Shown: positions 14,008 through 26,924 of the stretch, in pieces
Layout: every line of letters begins with the position of its first letter
How positions within the stretch are numbered: position 1 is the stretch's first letter
Assembly (NCBI GenBank): GCA_900708905.1
Contig: CAADRB010000044.1
Span: 850,463-914,462, forward strand
Direction: 5' to 3'
Source of the DNA: Hymenolepis diminuta
Taxonomy: Eukaryota > Platyhelminthes > Cestoda > Cyclophyllidea > Hymenolepididae
DNA: 64,000 bases
Program-made: the position numbers and the translations under genes
Notes under the pieces: model-generated
The model's input: only the letters and a program-made list of their open reading frames with translations
Told to the model about the DNA's origin: nothing
The model's database searches: none

Positions 14008-15238
14008 CGAGGTGCGTAAGGTATCTGGAAAGACTTATATTTTTATTTAAACTAATCCGATAATGATCAATACATTTTTTTATATCATATCTCGTGAAAG
14101 ATACTAATACAAACAATGAAATGAAAGACACAATGTAACAGTGTCTATAAAGGCGAAACACAACAATTTAGAAATTGCAAAATTTCTAAAGGTCGCCAGC
14201 TCTTTCCTTTCCAACGTGAGCAAGGAGCTGAATGAAAACAGTCGAGTACGAACCACAATGGGGAAGAGGCATCATCAGGGCTCTGCTGACTCATTCACTC
14301 AGAATACCTGAATTTGTCAGAAGAGTGCATAACATGATGGACAGAAATCCTAGGACGTCAATGTGTGATATCCTGCAAAACATCTTCAAGTGTCTGATGG
14401 AACAATAAAGCTTTTTGTTCATCAAGACCTCGGATATAAATCATCAGGTTCTGTGAATAAAAACTGTGTATCGTGAGTATCGCTTAATGCATGCAAAATG
14501 GCTAATCATCAAATTGAAACATACAGAATAACAGGAGTGTCTGATTTTTCTCCAACTAAAAAACTTCCATCAGGATCAAAAAGTCAACCCAAGAAATGAA
14601 AGGTGGCCGTGTGGGGACGGACCTCACCGAAGTTCCAACTGTTATGCATGTGCACGAATTTTTCAGCAACAGTGATGGTCTTCGGTGTTTATAGCATTGA
14701 GGGGCACATTATGACTTCTCGATTTCTTCTATAGGGCCTTAGAGTCCACTCAAATTCCCACGCCTATGTCGAGATTCTTCAAAGCCGCCTTGGATAGACT
14801 ACGTAACTAATGGAAGACCCTCCTATGCCATCCAACAAGATTCGCCTCCATCCATTCTCAAAGTCAAGAATTTGATGGATAGCCGAGAATTTTCATCATC
14901 TTGCCGCATCAAACTTATGACTGAAAAGAAAAGGAAAAAAGACTGATTGAAAAGGAAATTAATAAGCATCCCCATAACACCAAATCCTCCTCTCTGATGA
15001 GAGCGATAGCCCGAGCAATATAGGACATGAATAAAGCCCACCTGATGAAGGCTTGCAGTCGCTTTCTGACTCAAATTGAGTGGGTGATAGAAGCCAAAGG
15101 TGGATATATAGAATAAAACCAAAGTCAATATTATGTTGATTTCTGTTTTAAGAAATTATAAGTTTCAATCATTAACAATTTCATTTTCTAAAAAGTTTTT
15201 CTAAAAGTGCGTAATATATATATATATTTTTACACCTG
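14008..15238 (+). mobile_element. Mariner-like transposon, inactivated (MLE-1)
   Basis: About 1.23 kb, the usual size for a mariner element. The left end reads TA-CGAGGTGCGTAAGG and the right end, read from the other strand, TA-CAGGTGTAAAAATAT, so imperfect inverted ends flanked by TA are likely, with a (TA)n expansion inside the right one. Between them lies a broken transposase on the + strand. The left end form CGAGGTGYGT is common among mariner elements. The right boundary is less certain than the left. Confidence 0.7.
14161..15116 (+). pseudogene. Mariner-type transposase remnant
   Basis: Fragments in all three frames follow the order of a DD34D mariner transposase: an N-terminal helix-turn-helix block (EIAKFLKVASS, KELNE), HQDLGYKS, a catalytic-core block in which FFSDEKNF has become FFSN followed by a stop, then RNERW, TVMVFGV, EGHIM, GLRVHSN, AYVEILQ, the second catalytic aspartate in QQDSPPS, and the C-terminal EKEINKHPHNTKSSL, ACSRF and GGYIE before a stop at 15,114. 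The segment that should carry the third aspartate (the SPDLNPLDYY region) is missing between about 14,900 and 14,940. With the first acidic residue altered, the third lost and several stops, the copy cannot encode an active enzyme. The open frame on the opposite strand at 14,823-15,128 is only its shadow. Confidence 0.85.
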
Positions 15239-15239
15239 T

Positions 15240-17259
15240 ATATGCCTGTATATAACATTTGTTACATCAATAGAATGTCCTGAAGTTAAAGCACATTGAC
15301 ACCCAATAAATTGAATATGTTATTTGCAGCTGCATTTTAGTAGCAGTTATTAGTAGTACGTTATCTGATTTGGTGAAATATAGCAAAACAAATTAAAAGT
15401 GATGACGTGTTTCAAAGTAAAGCACTTGAGCTACGTCAGGGAATGTGAGAAGGAAATTTTCTTTGTTGGGGATGTGAGACATTGAATTGATATATTGGAA
15501 ATTTGTAATTATAAATAGTAAGCATCTCCTATTTAGATAACATGTTGGCCACCTAAAAATTGTCGTTGTATTTTGTTACCTAATTCTTATAAAGGAAATA
15601 AAGATGTCCCACTTTCAATATAATACTCTCTCTGTAAAAATTTAAGTAATTAATGTCATATTTTTACAAATTATCTTCAAAAATCGCAAAATTTTCAATC
15701 TTACATAGCCATTTTAAGCTTTTGCATCGCAAGCAATGAAGTGAAATCTGATAAAACACACTTCGATAGTTCGTGTACTTGTCGAATCTTATTTTAATCA
15801 AGAAGAATTTTTAAAAATTTTTATTTTCGTTTTCGTTTCGTTCTATAAGGCCGTACTGATTCTTATCTATGATAGCCTATTAACATTTATTTTTCATTTG
15901 CAATAAAAAAATCAGTTATTGTATTTTGTATAACTGTGTTAATGATAATAATATGTAGCCAGCATGTATTATACATTTTATGAGTCTTTTAAGTGGATGT
16001 ATCGTTTAAATTTGTAGCCTTGTTGAGGGAATTTAGTCCGTATAGTTCAGGAATTTTACGATACCCCTACTCAGTTTAAGTGAAGAATATATGCTGATAT
16101 TTCCGCTATTTGTGAGCATTTTTTAAATTTGTCCATCTGCAATCTTAAAATCAAAAATTTATTCACCATAAATCTACCGGAGATAAACTAGAATAGACTG
16201 TATTTTCAGGACTGGTATTCTGATATGGGTATCTTATCTCCTCATATTCCTTGTTAATATTAACGTGCCCAAAAATTGGCACATGAAGTCGTCGGTTTTG
16301 ATAATGTTTATAAAAGAGTATTGTCATTGAGAATGCAATAAGATTGTCCTCGTCTAGGCAAACATGAGTATCAAACGAGCTATACTTTATTCGCACAAAT
16401 CCCCTTTGAGACTGAAATCTACAGTTTGATTAATCGTTCTTGTCACTGAGTGAATAGGGATTTTCTGAAGGAAAACAATTATCTGATGTGTCCTTTGCTT
16501 TTATAGACAGATAGGCATTGAGAACTTGAGTACAGGCAAATCTTTAAGGTGGACAAAGCGCAAAGATATAGAGGAATCTAGACAAACCCATTTAAATTCA
16601 TCTTAAATGCTTTCTTTTTGGATTCCACAAATGTGTTCAGAATCTAGGCAGAAACGGATGCATCATATAACATTACCGTCTATTGTCGCAATAAAGCCTG
16701 TCCGGACAGTTTTTCTAGGAAGTATTCCAAAGTTCTTACCTTCTTTGGAAAATGCATTGCCGTGGGTTTACAAACAATAAGATTCAGTGGCTTTAGAGTT
16801 CATCCTTCTTCCATTATTTTCAGACATGGATCTTAATGGAAGCTTTTGATGTATTATTAAACAATGTACCACTCAACATTTAATTTCAACTTGACCTAGA
16901 AATCTATTTAAATAAACGCAACAATTGAATATACAGATATACTTATTAATTATCTAGATTAAATAATGTTTAATTTCCTCATTTATGATTTAAATCTACT
17001 TATGCAATAGTTTCCTGGGGTGTTAATACCAGAGTTTCAGACAGTCAGACTGCCTTCTTTGAAAAGCACCGAAGTTGATATTTTCCTTTTTAAATCGTCT
17101 AAAAAGACATTTTTTGATAAAACTCCCGGGAGTCATTGATGGACATATTTCTCTGTTTAGAAGAAATAAATCTATTGAATTAATACATATTTGCTTGTTT
17201 CTCAGACGTTCAATTCTATTTTCTCCATCTATCATTAACATTTAAATTTTGTAATTAGT
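15240..17259. other. AT-rich non-coding stretch
   Basis: Nothing gene-like is seen. A short (TA)n run borders the mariner end at about 15,211-15,226. Open frames at 16,163-16,396 and 17,023-17,241 (-) show no recognisable features. Confidence 0.5.
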
Positions 17260-17261
17260 AA

Positions 17262-17559
17262 AAAAGGGTAGAGAGGCCAGTAAACTAACGAGGAGAGATC
17301 GAATGAACATTTGGTCATGAAATTCGTTTGAGTGTGTGATTTGAAATGCAAAGTGTAGCTCGGTGAGTTGGAATGGCGAGAAGTGGTGGTGGAGGGGAGA
17401 AATGAATGTGGTTTAGTGGAAGGGGGCGAAATGAGATTGCCCCCTATTGACAGAGGGTGGGAGAAAGAGGATCGGGAGTGAAGTCTAGCGGTTGATCATC
17501 TCTTGCTCTCGCTCCCTCTCTCCTTCATTCCCGTGCTTTCTCTCACCCCACTTGGCGCC
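17262..17559 (+). promoter_or_regulatory. GC/GA-rich island, likely promoter and 5'UTR
   Basis: Purine-rich and relatively GC-rich sequence stands out sharply from its AT-rich surroundings, with repeated GAGA/GGGGGC-type words followed by a pyrimidine-rich CTCTC tract (about 17,500-17,550) that leads to an ATG in strong context at 17,560. This resembles the promoter and 5'UTR of a eukaryotic gene, but no core element can be assigned with certainty. Confidence 0.4.
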
Positions 17560-17671
17560 ATGGTGCCAGGTTTTAAGGACGCTATTGAGGACGGTTTCCG
17601 TGCCCAGCATCCTAAATCTGGCCAGACCTCTCTACTTGCTGCTCCTGATGCTAATTATTTTCGCACAATTA
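17560..17671 (+). CDS. Candidate first coding exon, unknown protein
   Basis: An ATG in the context GCGCCATGG opens 37 codons (start MVPGFKDAIEDGF, later GQTSLLAAPDANYFRTI) and runs into a donor site A|GTAAAT at 17,672. The peptide has balanced composition, with none of the Lys/Asn/Ile/Phe bias of the chance frames nearby, and third positions are richer in C and T. I do not recognise the family. If real, the remaining exons lie downstream across large introns; I could not find an unambiguous partner exon. Alternatives are a short uORF or a chance frame in the GC-rich island. Confidence 0.45.
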
Positions 17672-20600
17672 GTAAATTGGAAACTTTATTTTGAAAAATT
17701 AATTACTTGTTCATGAATTACATATAAATTGGTTCTTATATAATAATAAAAGTGATCTGAATTTTGTGTTTATGCTTTTTTCAGTCTTTGGAAATTTATT
17801 GCCGATCTGTTTGAATGGTAAATTTTAAGATCAGACTGTTTCATTTGTTCTTACAAGCTGGGTCGATCGATCAAAATACCAGATAATATAATAAAGGAAT
17901 AACAATAAGGATTCGACACGAATCTGGTTCTTTGAGGCAAATAACTGAGGAGACTAAAGCATTTAACAGCCTATAAATGCGTATAGCCTCTAATTTAGTC
18001 TCCAAAAACTCTCACCGCAATGCAAAATTGATATAAAATGAAGATAAAATAAATTATTGTAGCTAGGGAGATTTTTACTCATTTTGTTTCAGAGGAATTA
18101 ACGTAAGGGTTGCCACATGATGTGGTATATTTAATTTTACAAAGATCAATGATTTTTTGTTCAGAATTATTATATTCTTTTATATGCATATATATTTTTT
18201 TTATTTTGATTATATTCCCCAAAATTTAGTGCTTTTAATAAATGACAATATAATACATGAAAAGTGATCAATTATCAATTATTTAATTCGTCGATCGCAG
18301 ATTATTAGACCTATTTCAAGCTTTATCCCAATTGAGTGTCATATATATCACAAGAAATGTTGAAAGATTTTCGTGGAGATTTCAATCGGTGTGACATCTA
18401 AAACCATGGGAACAGAAGTTTGGAAAAATCTATCTAATCAATGCAAATTATTTTATTAACCAACACTTAAGGATAGTTAGGATGAAGGAGATACTTACCT
18501 AAAGTCAAAATAAGAATAAACAAACCTTATCAAAAGTAATACTTGTTTGATCCATCATATCTATGAGCTAAAAACTAGCTAAAACAGTACGGCGTCCGTG
18601 AGTACATCTCTATAGTCAAGTTGTAACGGTTAGATCCTTCAAGTAACTGGCTGAACTTGAGTTTAAAACCCATGTTCCCTGTTATATTGATAGTCTATTC
18701 ATTCACTTACACAATAAGACGAATACATTATCTAGCAAACTGTCTTACACTTTGAATACTTATTAACAATAAATCTGTTTCATGGAAAAAAGATAGATGC
18801 CTTGGTTACAAAAGGCAACGAAAATAATCGTCTTTAAATCAAAATCCATTTTTTTCATAGGGTGAAAGCAAAAATCACTTTTATTCCTAATTATTGACGA
18901 TCACATTAATTTCTTCCCCTGCATATCACTAAATTTTTCATATCGATCAGTACTGCACATTCAAGTTCGTTTATTACTAAACTTGATCATATTTTACAGA
19001 AAATTTCATTTTCAAACCACTATTTTATAGCCGAAGAAGACGTACTATTATTGAACCATCACCTCTCAATGCCTTTCGATCCAAATTGATGAGAGCAAAT
19101 TTTGTTCACACTAATATTTTAGTGACTTCTTCAATAAGTCATGTCCCAACCTCATTTCAGTAAAACAGGTTGTATTCTAGAATATATTTGCAAAAATAAA
19201 AGCATATTTTTTGAGGTTGATATGAAATGTTGAAAATTCTTACCCTAAGTGACGGGTTACAACCATCCACTCGATGTCCACCGATGATTTAACAGCTATG
19301 CCAACGATGAGGAAACTTTAGATTTAGCATTTTTTTCCAATAATAGAGGATAACCAGTATGGTTTTATAGAAGGTTTTATAGATGCAGTAAGGTGTCTTA
19401 AGGTTCTTGCTATGCATTTATGTTTCGAGCAAACAGAGCGCCTAAACTAACTTGTGGATCATCGAGAAGTAAACAGTTATGACAGCAAGGTGTCGAAAGC
19501 CATGTGCATGTTCTCGATCAATGACGGTAAGGTGTGTCTGAGGCCATGTGTGGGGTCTCAACAGGTGGTCACAATACGTCTTATTCCACCTCTACAAATT
19601 TCAGCAGTTAAATAACTCATGAATCTCCAAATGAATTATTTTTTTTCTTTTTTATCTCATAAAACAATCCAAATTTTCCGTTAGCATAGTAGTCAGAGCT
19701 CAGGCATTATCTTTGGTGACAGATACGCTCATAAACATTCGACCATGTGATACTTTAAGTCAAAACGCATAAACAGAGTGATAATCTCGGTACATTTACC
19801 TGTTTGATTCAGGCATTTAATTTATATGAATTTAATTTGAAATGTTCTTTCGTTTGAACCTCAGTTTATTGTCAAAAATGAGTGTCATTTTAAAACCTTG
19901 CAAGCCTGTTTAAATTAATGGCTTCAAAATGTGCGGTATTTTAATTTCTAAAATTTCAAAAAATTAAGTTAGAGTTTGTGCCACTTACTGATTAGTTAAT
20001 TCATGTCTGAATTATATTTTATGCGAATATTATATTAACCGAGATAAATAAAATCATGCATTTTAATGAGAAATGCATAAAAAACATATCGGTTTATTCA
20101 TGTGATATAATAAAATTAACCAATCAAATTTTTACTCCAAAAAATAATAATAACAGTTGAAGTGCTTATCACTTTTATTTAGGTTATTTTTTACCGTTTT
20201 GCCGTTCTTATTCCCGAATTCACAATTAAGCTCTGAAGAGGAAATCAAATTTAGCGTAGGTAATACGAAGACAAATGGCACGAATAAGTTCAAAAGAATA
20301 GCACATATGGGACTTCGAATGTTTCATTTAATTTCCTTCCAAGGTTGTTATCAATGGAGCAAGGCTCATTGATAGCTCAGTAAACATGCACATTTGTCAA
20401 TTTAGAGGTCTTGAGGCCGGTGGTCAGTGGCGTGTATCTAGTTGTGTGAATGTCAAGTTGCACCGATTAATTCTGGCAGAATGCACATGCTCCGTAGAAT
20501 CGGGTCCTCAAGCCTACAATCGATTGAGCAAAAGGGCTTAACTAGCAGGTCAGGAGATCTGATTCACCGGATTTTCATTAAAAAACAGACCGGGCGAAAA

Positions 20601-22375
20601 TATGACAGAGAAAAATTGTTAAACTTTTATCTTGACGATATTAATATTCTGTTTTGCGTTTCCCTACCATTATTATCGAAATACTCACTAACTCTTAAAT
20701 GAACAAACATGAATAACGATATACTATATACAATTCTCACTGAACTGTAATAGGCCTTCTCTAGAACAGCGAGAACTTACCTCTTTTCTTACTTCCGACT
20801 AGAATAGCACTGTTGTAAATCTTAAAAAACAAAATGAGAAAAGAAAAAAGCAAGATTTGTAAGTGGTTAATTTTAGCTAATCTTAACAAGACTGTTAGCA
20901 GAGATTTTACATTAATCTGTGGTAACGATTCGATGATTAAAATGAACATTAAATAAGTCAATGGTCAAGAAACCGGTGTTTATCTGAGAAAATCTACCGA
21001 AGGTATGGCCAGGCGTACGAGTTAATTCAGATCAATAAGAGAGGTAAATGAATGTGATTTTACCATCAGTGAGACTTCAAGACACCTTCTCTCTTGACTT
21101 CAGAGTTCTGGGAAGTTTAGAATATAGAGAAATACAGATCTGAATAATCAGTAACATCGGACTTGGGCCATCTTTGTTCTTAGTTACTTGTTTATTAATT
21201 AAATCATCAATTCAGCAATTTTATAAATAATCACTTAAGGAAAACAAAATATGTGTTACAGACTGTGTCGACTCGTGCCCAAAGTATTTGTAATACCTGT
21301 CATTTATATACATTATATTCAATAGTTTCCTGACCTTAATGTCAAATATTTACTCACTTGTATATAATTTGGAATAATGTAGGATGTACTTTAATCAAAG
21401 AGTTTCGATTGGTTTAATAATTCATGCGGAAAGATTAAATGTATGTTCAATTTGTGTAAATTCTTTACAAAAATCTCTTTTCTTAACGATTTATAAAGAA
21501 TTTGATCTTGCTGAATGTTTACCACAAAAGAGCCAAAAATTTTTCTGTTTAATATCAGTTTCCCGACAGTTAAAATCGTCCTAAATTTGAATGTGTATAT
21601 GGTTAGAAAGGTAAGATATTCAAAATATACACCTAGTCTGGAATATCCAAATACCCATTCTATTAACTACTTTGTTAACCGTCGAAAGGTGTCCAAAATC
21701 AAAGAATTTAAAGTTCAACCGAATTCGTTTATTTCATACATACAAGGATGAAACCGTGTTTTAAGAAGTTTAATTACTTTGATTTTACAGACGGTTCATA
21801 AAAAGGAGAAGGATGTCTAGAACATACTCTGAGGACAAATTACAATCGATCATAAGAAAAAATGACTTAGGATTCGAGAGATCACATTAAATATTGTGTA
21901 CAATACCTCACTTTGAATGCTCAATATAATATCCACCTTCAGAGCACCCGATATATATTTGCGTTAATGTGTTTATCTTCGGTTTTACATTCCATTTTAA
22001 CCAAGAAAGTAAATTTTGCAACTATTCATTTCAGGCTTCAAATTTCAAGTAAAATTATGCACAAAAATTGAATAATGATCATTGTGATTTATTTGCTTTT
22101 CAAGTTATTGTTTCATTGAGAAAACTGTGGTTCGAATTTTTATGAAAATTCGAATATTTTGTTCCTAATTTAGGGTACTTTTTTGAATATTAATACACAC
22201 ACACCCAGCAAGCACAGTTTGGCAGGAAGTGGCCAGGTAATAAAAAGTTACGTTTCGGGAATGCAATTTATGTATTCGTTTCATTGGCTCATGGAAAACT
22301 CATCACCATCATCGCTGGTTGGGGGACAAAAAGCCATTTAATTACTTCCGGGGTTGGGTTAGAAAGTTGCGAGAG
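17672..22375. other. AT-rich stretch, possible large intron
   Basis: If 17,560-17,671 is a first exon, this begins its intron. A block at 19,527-19,575 recurs at 40,809-40,856. A stretch at 20,408-20,470 (gccggtggtcagtggcgtg start) looks weakly like the tRNA-related head of a SINE. Frames at 20,157-20,702 and 21,384-21,751 are not recognisable. Confidence 0.4.
19527..19575 (+). repeat. Short repeat shared with 40.8 kb
   Basis: The block has the form gtaaggtgtgtctgaggcca, followed by a variable part and cacaata; 40,809-40,856 matches it with few changes and the same spacing. A weaker match continues upstream (cagcaag). Both copies are GC-richer than their surroundings and probably belong to a degraded mobile element family. 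Confidence 0.45.
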
Positions 22376-22379
22376 CCTA

Positions 22380-23297
22380 CAGCCCTCTGCCCTAATTAGG
22401 CCACTGGTAAGACAGTGCAAACCGCTGCAATTATCCAATTTGCAAGATAAAACGTAATGCGCAATAAAGTATACAAGTCGACTTAAGAAAACCATGAGTT
22501 TCCTTATCATTGAGATTCCGCTGTCACAGGGTAATGGCATGTGAGAACTAGCTCAGTGGATTCCACCGAGAAATCCTACAACTAAGCTTTGATGAAGAAG
22601 AATTTGCCTTTGAAATGCTACGAAAAGTCTGCCTAGTTCTCTTATTTTAAAACTTCTTTCGAGTTATAAGGTGTCATTCACGAAATGGAAGAAACCTTAA
22701 ACAAACTCATGGGTAGTGCTTATTCTTCATGGAGATGTTCGATTTGACCGAAACAGTAAATGGTTTCTATTCCCGTTTTTTAAATGGTAACTCATCACCT
22801 CGAGGGAATTCGATTAAATACAATGTAGTATCCAACTGTAAATTATATGTGAACGCTCTCAGAAAGTCATGCTTCTGCATGATCGACGGGGTGACTTTTT
22901 CATAGGCTTAACTGTCATCAAGGATTTTCATGGCCAAATTATTAATTTCTTCAAATCTTATAAAACACCACATATCGAAATATCTCCTGTAATGTTAATA
23001 TCCAGCTTAGTACAGGCCTCTTCAAAGAAGCTCTTACGAAAGAAGCAAAATAACAGCACATGATTTTTTCAAAGTGAATAGTTAAAAGTTTAAAATCCTC
23101 AGCAAAATGGACCAACCCTCCCCTTTACCCCAATTGCAACCTTATAGACATGCATCCACATGTCTAAATAGCATGGTAAATGACGGTTTATAAATAAAGA
23201 GACACTATATTTAAATAGTAAACTTGGTAAAGTTCAAAAGATACTCGGTAGCCTTCAGATCTTAGTAAGTAGAAAAGAACAGTTACTATTTTGACTG
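22380..23297. repeat. Tandem duplication, unit A (918 bases)
   Basis: Unit A matches unit B (from 23,298) in a series of blocks in the same order: cagccctctgcc with the following tag, tttgcaagat near 22,440, aaacttctttcgagt at about 22,650, an atcgac block near 22,880, and the stretch around 22,965-23,030 (acaccacatat to tcttcaaagaag). Divergence is high, so the duplication is old. On the - strand, units A and B both read a similar peptide block of the form FFEE...K..INI...DI.ICGVL, although both copies also carry stops. That may reflect a decayed gene family; I do not recognise it. Confidence 0.6.
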
Positions 23298-24080
23298 CAG
23301 CCCCATTCTAAATGGACTACCGCTAAGATACTTTAGACTAATGTAATTATCGATTTGCAAGATGAAGCATACTACTTAGTGGGATATGCAAGTCTTCTAT
23401 TGGTAATATTAAGCCTCGAAAACACTTAGGTTGATGCCCTCACAGAATGTGAAGTGTTCTGGACAATCCTGCGGCCAAGCTTCAACAAACATGAAGTCTT
23501 CTTTGGACTATTATAGAGAGTCTCGCTGGTGCTCTTACGTTTAAACTTCTTTCGAGTCAATAGGCACAAGAAGGGAATAGATAGAAAGAACAAAGTCGTC
23601 GTTAATTAATCAAAGAGTCAGGAAAGTTTTCGGCTTGTTGCAAATGGCAAAAATAACATCGAGAGAATCCGAGCAAGGACAGTGAAGTACATGGCTGCCA
23701 ATTATATGTCGATGTCTATGGAAATAAAGGTTTTTTTTGTCTTATCAAGAGGATCTTTGTTCTACAAGTGTAACGATCGACAAGGACAAATACTGACCGA
23801 TTTCCAGTTGTTTTAGCCTAATAAAAGATGAGGGTGGTTAAGACACCACATATCAGAATCTCATCCGCAACGTTGATATTAAATTTGATTTTAATCTCTT
23901 CAAAGAATCTTACTGGGAAAGTAACAAAAGCAACATGCATTCTTGTGAGATGAATAGTCAAATCCTAAAACCTATGAACCAAATCTTCTAATCCTTTCCC
24001 TTAATCTTATCCTTATATTTATGCAAAAGCTAAAAGTATAATATCCTGCAATTGATATAGAGGAGAGTCTAGTTTAATTA
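23298..24080. repeat. Tandem duplication, unit B (783 bases)
   Basis: This is the second unit, directly abutting unit A in the same orientation. Shared landmarks are cagccccattct at 23,298, gatttgcaagatgaag at about 23,352, aaacttctttcgagtc at about 23,545, and acaccacatatcagaatctc at about 23,844 followed by ctcttcaaagaatctta. On the - strand, the block from about 23,915 down reads PVRFFEEIKIKFNINVADE and then ILICGVL, parallel to unit A. It is shorter than unit A through internal indels. Confidence 0.6.
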
Positions 24081-24120
24081 CAGCCCTGTTCTGATTAGAC
24101 CACTATTAAGACACCACACA
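24081..24120. repeat. Tandem duplication, start of a third unit
   Basis: The sequence cagccctgttctgattagac, then cactattaagacaccacac, matches the beginning of units A and B. The similarity fades after about 40 bases, so the third unit is truncated or diverged beyond recognition. Confidence 0.45.
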
Positions 24121-26924
24121 CCTCTGTGGATGGATGAAATTTACTGTACTGGGATGAATATACTTAGCACAGCGATTAGCTTACTCGCGTGTGAAATGCG
24201 AGGTCATGTGATGCGCATGAAACTGAGCACAATGCCCAACTGCACTGGTCATATCTAATAACATGGAGTGACATAATTCGAATTTATCAGCAGGAGGCCT
24301 CACGATGTTACCCCTCTATCCAAGATAAGTTTTGCAAAACACATATTCATTTGGGTCTGAGGGTTATTATTTACCTTACTGTAAAACTCAAATGATACGC
24401 CTCGGTAGTCAGGTCTTCGTTGTAGGAGTAGAAGGGAGAGACTGATTTATTACCCAGTAAGGGAAAGAGTTTGATGTTTTGATGCTAAATGTGCCGCCGT
24501 TCCCCCCTCCTACCCAACTCATGTTAGCTACTACTCCAACCCACTACAGTCGGCGACCAAATTTTGGTGGCGGGTAGATATAATAAATAGCACCTGCTCG
24601 ACAGCTCCGTTAAACTGTAATTAATAGGTAGTTTGCGCGTCGATTAGCTCATTTATTTGCAGTTGGAGTGTTGGCAGGTTAAAAATATCGATGCTTAGCT
24701 CTTTAAAAACACATTCTCCTGCACAACTAAGTAAAACTTAGCAATTAAAATTTCACATGTTCGGAATTTACTTTAAATTTCATAATTTTCATGGAGGGGT
24801 GACCATTAATTTTAATACCATTACAATAAGTTGCAGCCAATTGAAAAAAATTAAAATATTGGCCCCAGATTTCAATATCAATCTAAAATACAGACAGCAC
24901 ATATTGACGCCCCGTTTCAAATTTAGGTTCTAACGAGCGAACCTCAATTCTAAAGAGAGACGCATTTTATTGGACAGTCCGGGGTCAGATAGTAATTATT
25001 TACATGGGAGTATACATCACTTAACCATAACTATTTGTGCCAAAACAAATCTACAAATATGATTTATGGTGAAGCCTATAAACATTATAGCCAATGAAAT
25101 GGTCCATTAATAAATGAATAGATAAAAGGAATCTTGTAGAAATGCACAATGAGGTAAGTATATCAATAATCTTGAATGGTATGATTCTAGGTGCATCTCG
25201 CCGTCTACTATTAATGATGTGTATCACTCTCCATGTAATGTTCAAATACTTTAAAGCTCACAGGTCATGATTTAACAATTTTATGTTCACTACGATTGAA
25301 ACTTATTGACCAACTGATTAAGTTGAGAGGTTGGTTATGCCAGCTCAGTAAAGTTGTCTCCCAGCAGCTTTTTGAACCTAACAACACCTAACAAAGCCCA
25401 TTTGTTGTTATTTAAGGTTAAATCAAGTAATGAAGCTAATGATAGAAAATAAATTTTATTACTAAATCTTTTATTAATTTTTCCTAAAACCACCTCAGCT
25501 AATCTTTTCTTAACAGAAAAAGTTCTATTTCAGAAGGAAATGGATTTATTTAGGCAAATAATGAGCTTTCGAGTATTTCGTTAACAATTTTATTATTTCG
25601 ACTGCAGTTTTGCGTAATTTCGATCGCTCAAATGGAGAGCCAAAACCCCAATTGCACGCAATACAATATCCAAATCAAAGTTAAAAAATTTAAACATTTT
25701 TTTTCAAAATATTTTATGAACAAATACTTTATACTTAATACCTGATAATATTTTTTTATTGATATGAAAATTAATTTGATTTTTTGAGGCTTCATGTCAT
25801 GTTTTCATTTCCTTTTGATAGAATATATAGTGCTTAATATGCAAAATCCCAAACGATAAGAGCTGATTTTTCTTCAAAATAAAGGAAATGTTCTAGTGAT
25901 CTTGACGCCAATATTCGGTACTTCAGTTAAGTTGCAAAATCATAGTATTTTAAAGAACGAAACATCGCTTCTAAATAATAAAGAGAAGTCAAATCATCGA
26001 TTTTATTGAGACCAATTCACTTTTTTTAAAGTTATCATTATTCTTAACATTAATGCGTTTTAAGAAGAGACTTTATTATTTCTTGGGAAGTTTACATAAG
26101 TTTGCATAAGTTAAACAGATTAAGTGACATTGAAGATATCAGCTATTTATACAGTTGCATCATCACCCTACATGATTTTCCCTTTTCCCACCAGAATTGG
26201 CTTGGAACGATTTGATTTTATCTCTCCCTCTCTCTCTACTTTTCTTAATTCATTACTTTATAGGTTCAAAAAAGTTTTTCAATATGAATGATACGATATT
26301 CTGTCAAAAATTATTTAGAACATTAAATTAGATTAAACAACTTCGGTCCTATCCTCTCGACAAGATATCTGATTAAATTTTGATATTTTTTGCAAAGGTA
26401 TTTTTCTTTTACTGCATTAACAAGTAAAACCTGTTTATCACCGCCTCAATTCCTTTGAAATTGCTAAAAGTTGATGCAGTTTAGCTTGAATTCGAAAAAA
26501 GAATATTCCTAGTTAGCCTCCTAGTTCCCTTATTCTCACGTGAGTATGAATATGCATAGTAACACGCGATATCCATATATCCATCCAGATGGTAATTAAT
26601 ATTTTATTATATGGGGCATATATAACTTAATTAGAATGAAATCGATTTATTCATATCAGTGTAATAGCCAGCAGACGGCAAAAGCCCACATTACTTGATA
26701 ATCGTAGTTTTTCCATGCTGGAGCAGCGTGCTGTTGGCCTTCTATAAAGGTATTTGGAATTGTGTCTATACCTTTTAAGTTTGCGTTACACTAATTTATT
26801 CCTATTATCTAAATAGTTTTATAATATTACTGAGGGACATACTCTCTAGATGCACCTATATATTACACTAACACTACTATCAATATTTTCACAGTAAGAT
26901 AAAAATTTTACAACTTTAAACTGT
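24121..26924. other. Non-coding stretch with a GC-rich island
   Basis: Bases 24,480-24,680 are GC-richer than their flanks and include a C-run (gttcccccctcctaccc) and a TAATTA-containing core near 24,620-24,660. Read on the - strand, a 37-codon ORF ends at about 24,410, with a possible donor (ACTG|GTAATA), but I do not recognise a protein. The island could equally be a conserved non-coding element. The remainder is AT-rich. Confidence 0.35.

Noticed and set aside
14823..15128. 101-codon open frame on the - strand
   Set aside because: Shadow of the mariner transposase remnant, which reads clearly on the + strand.
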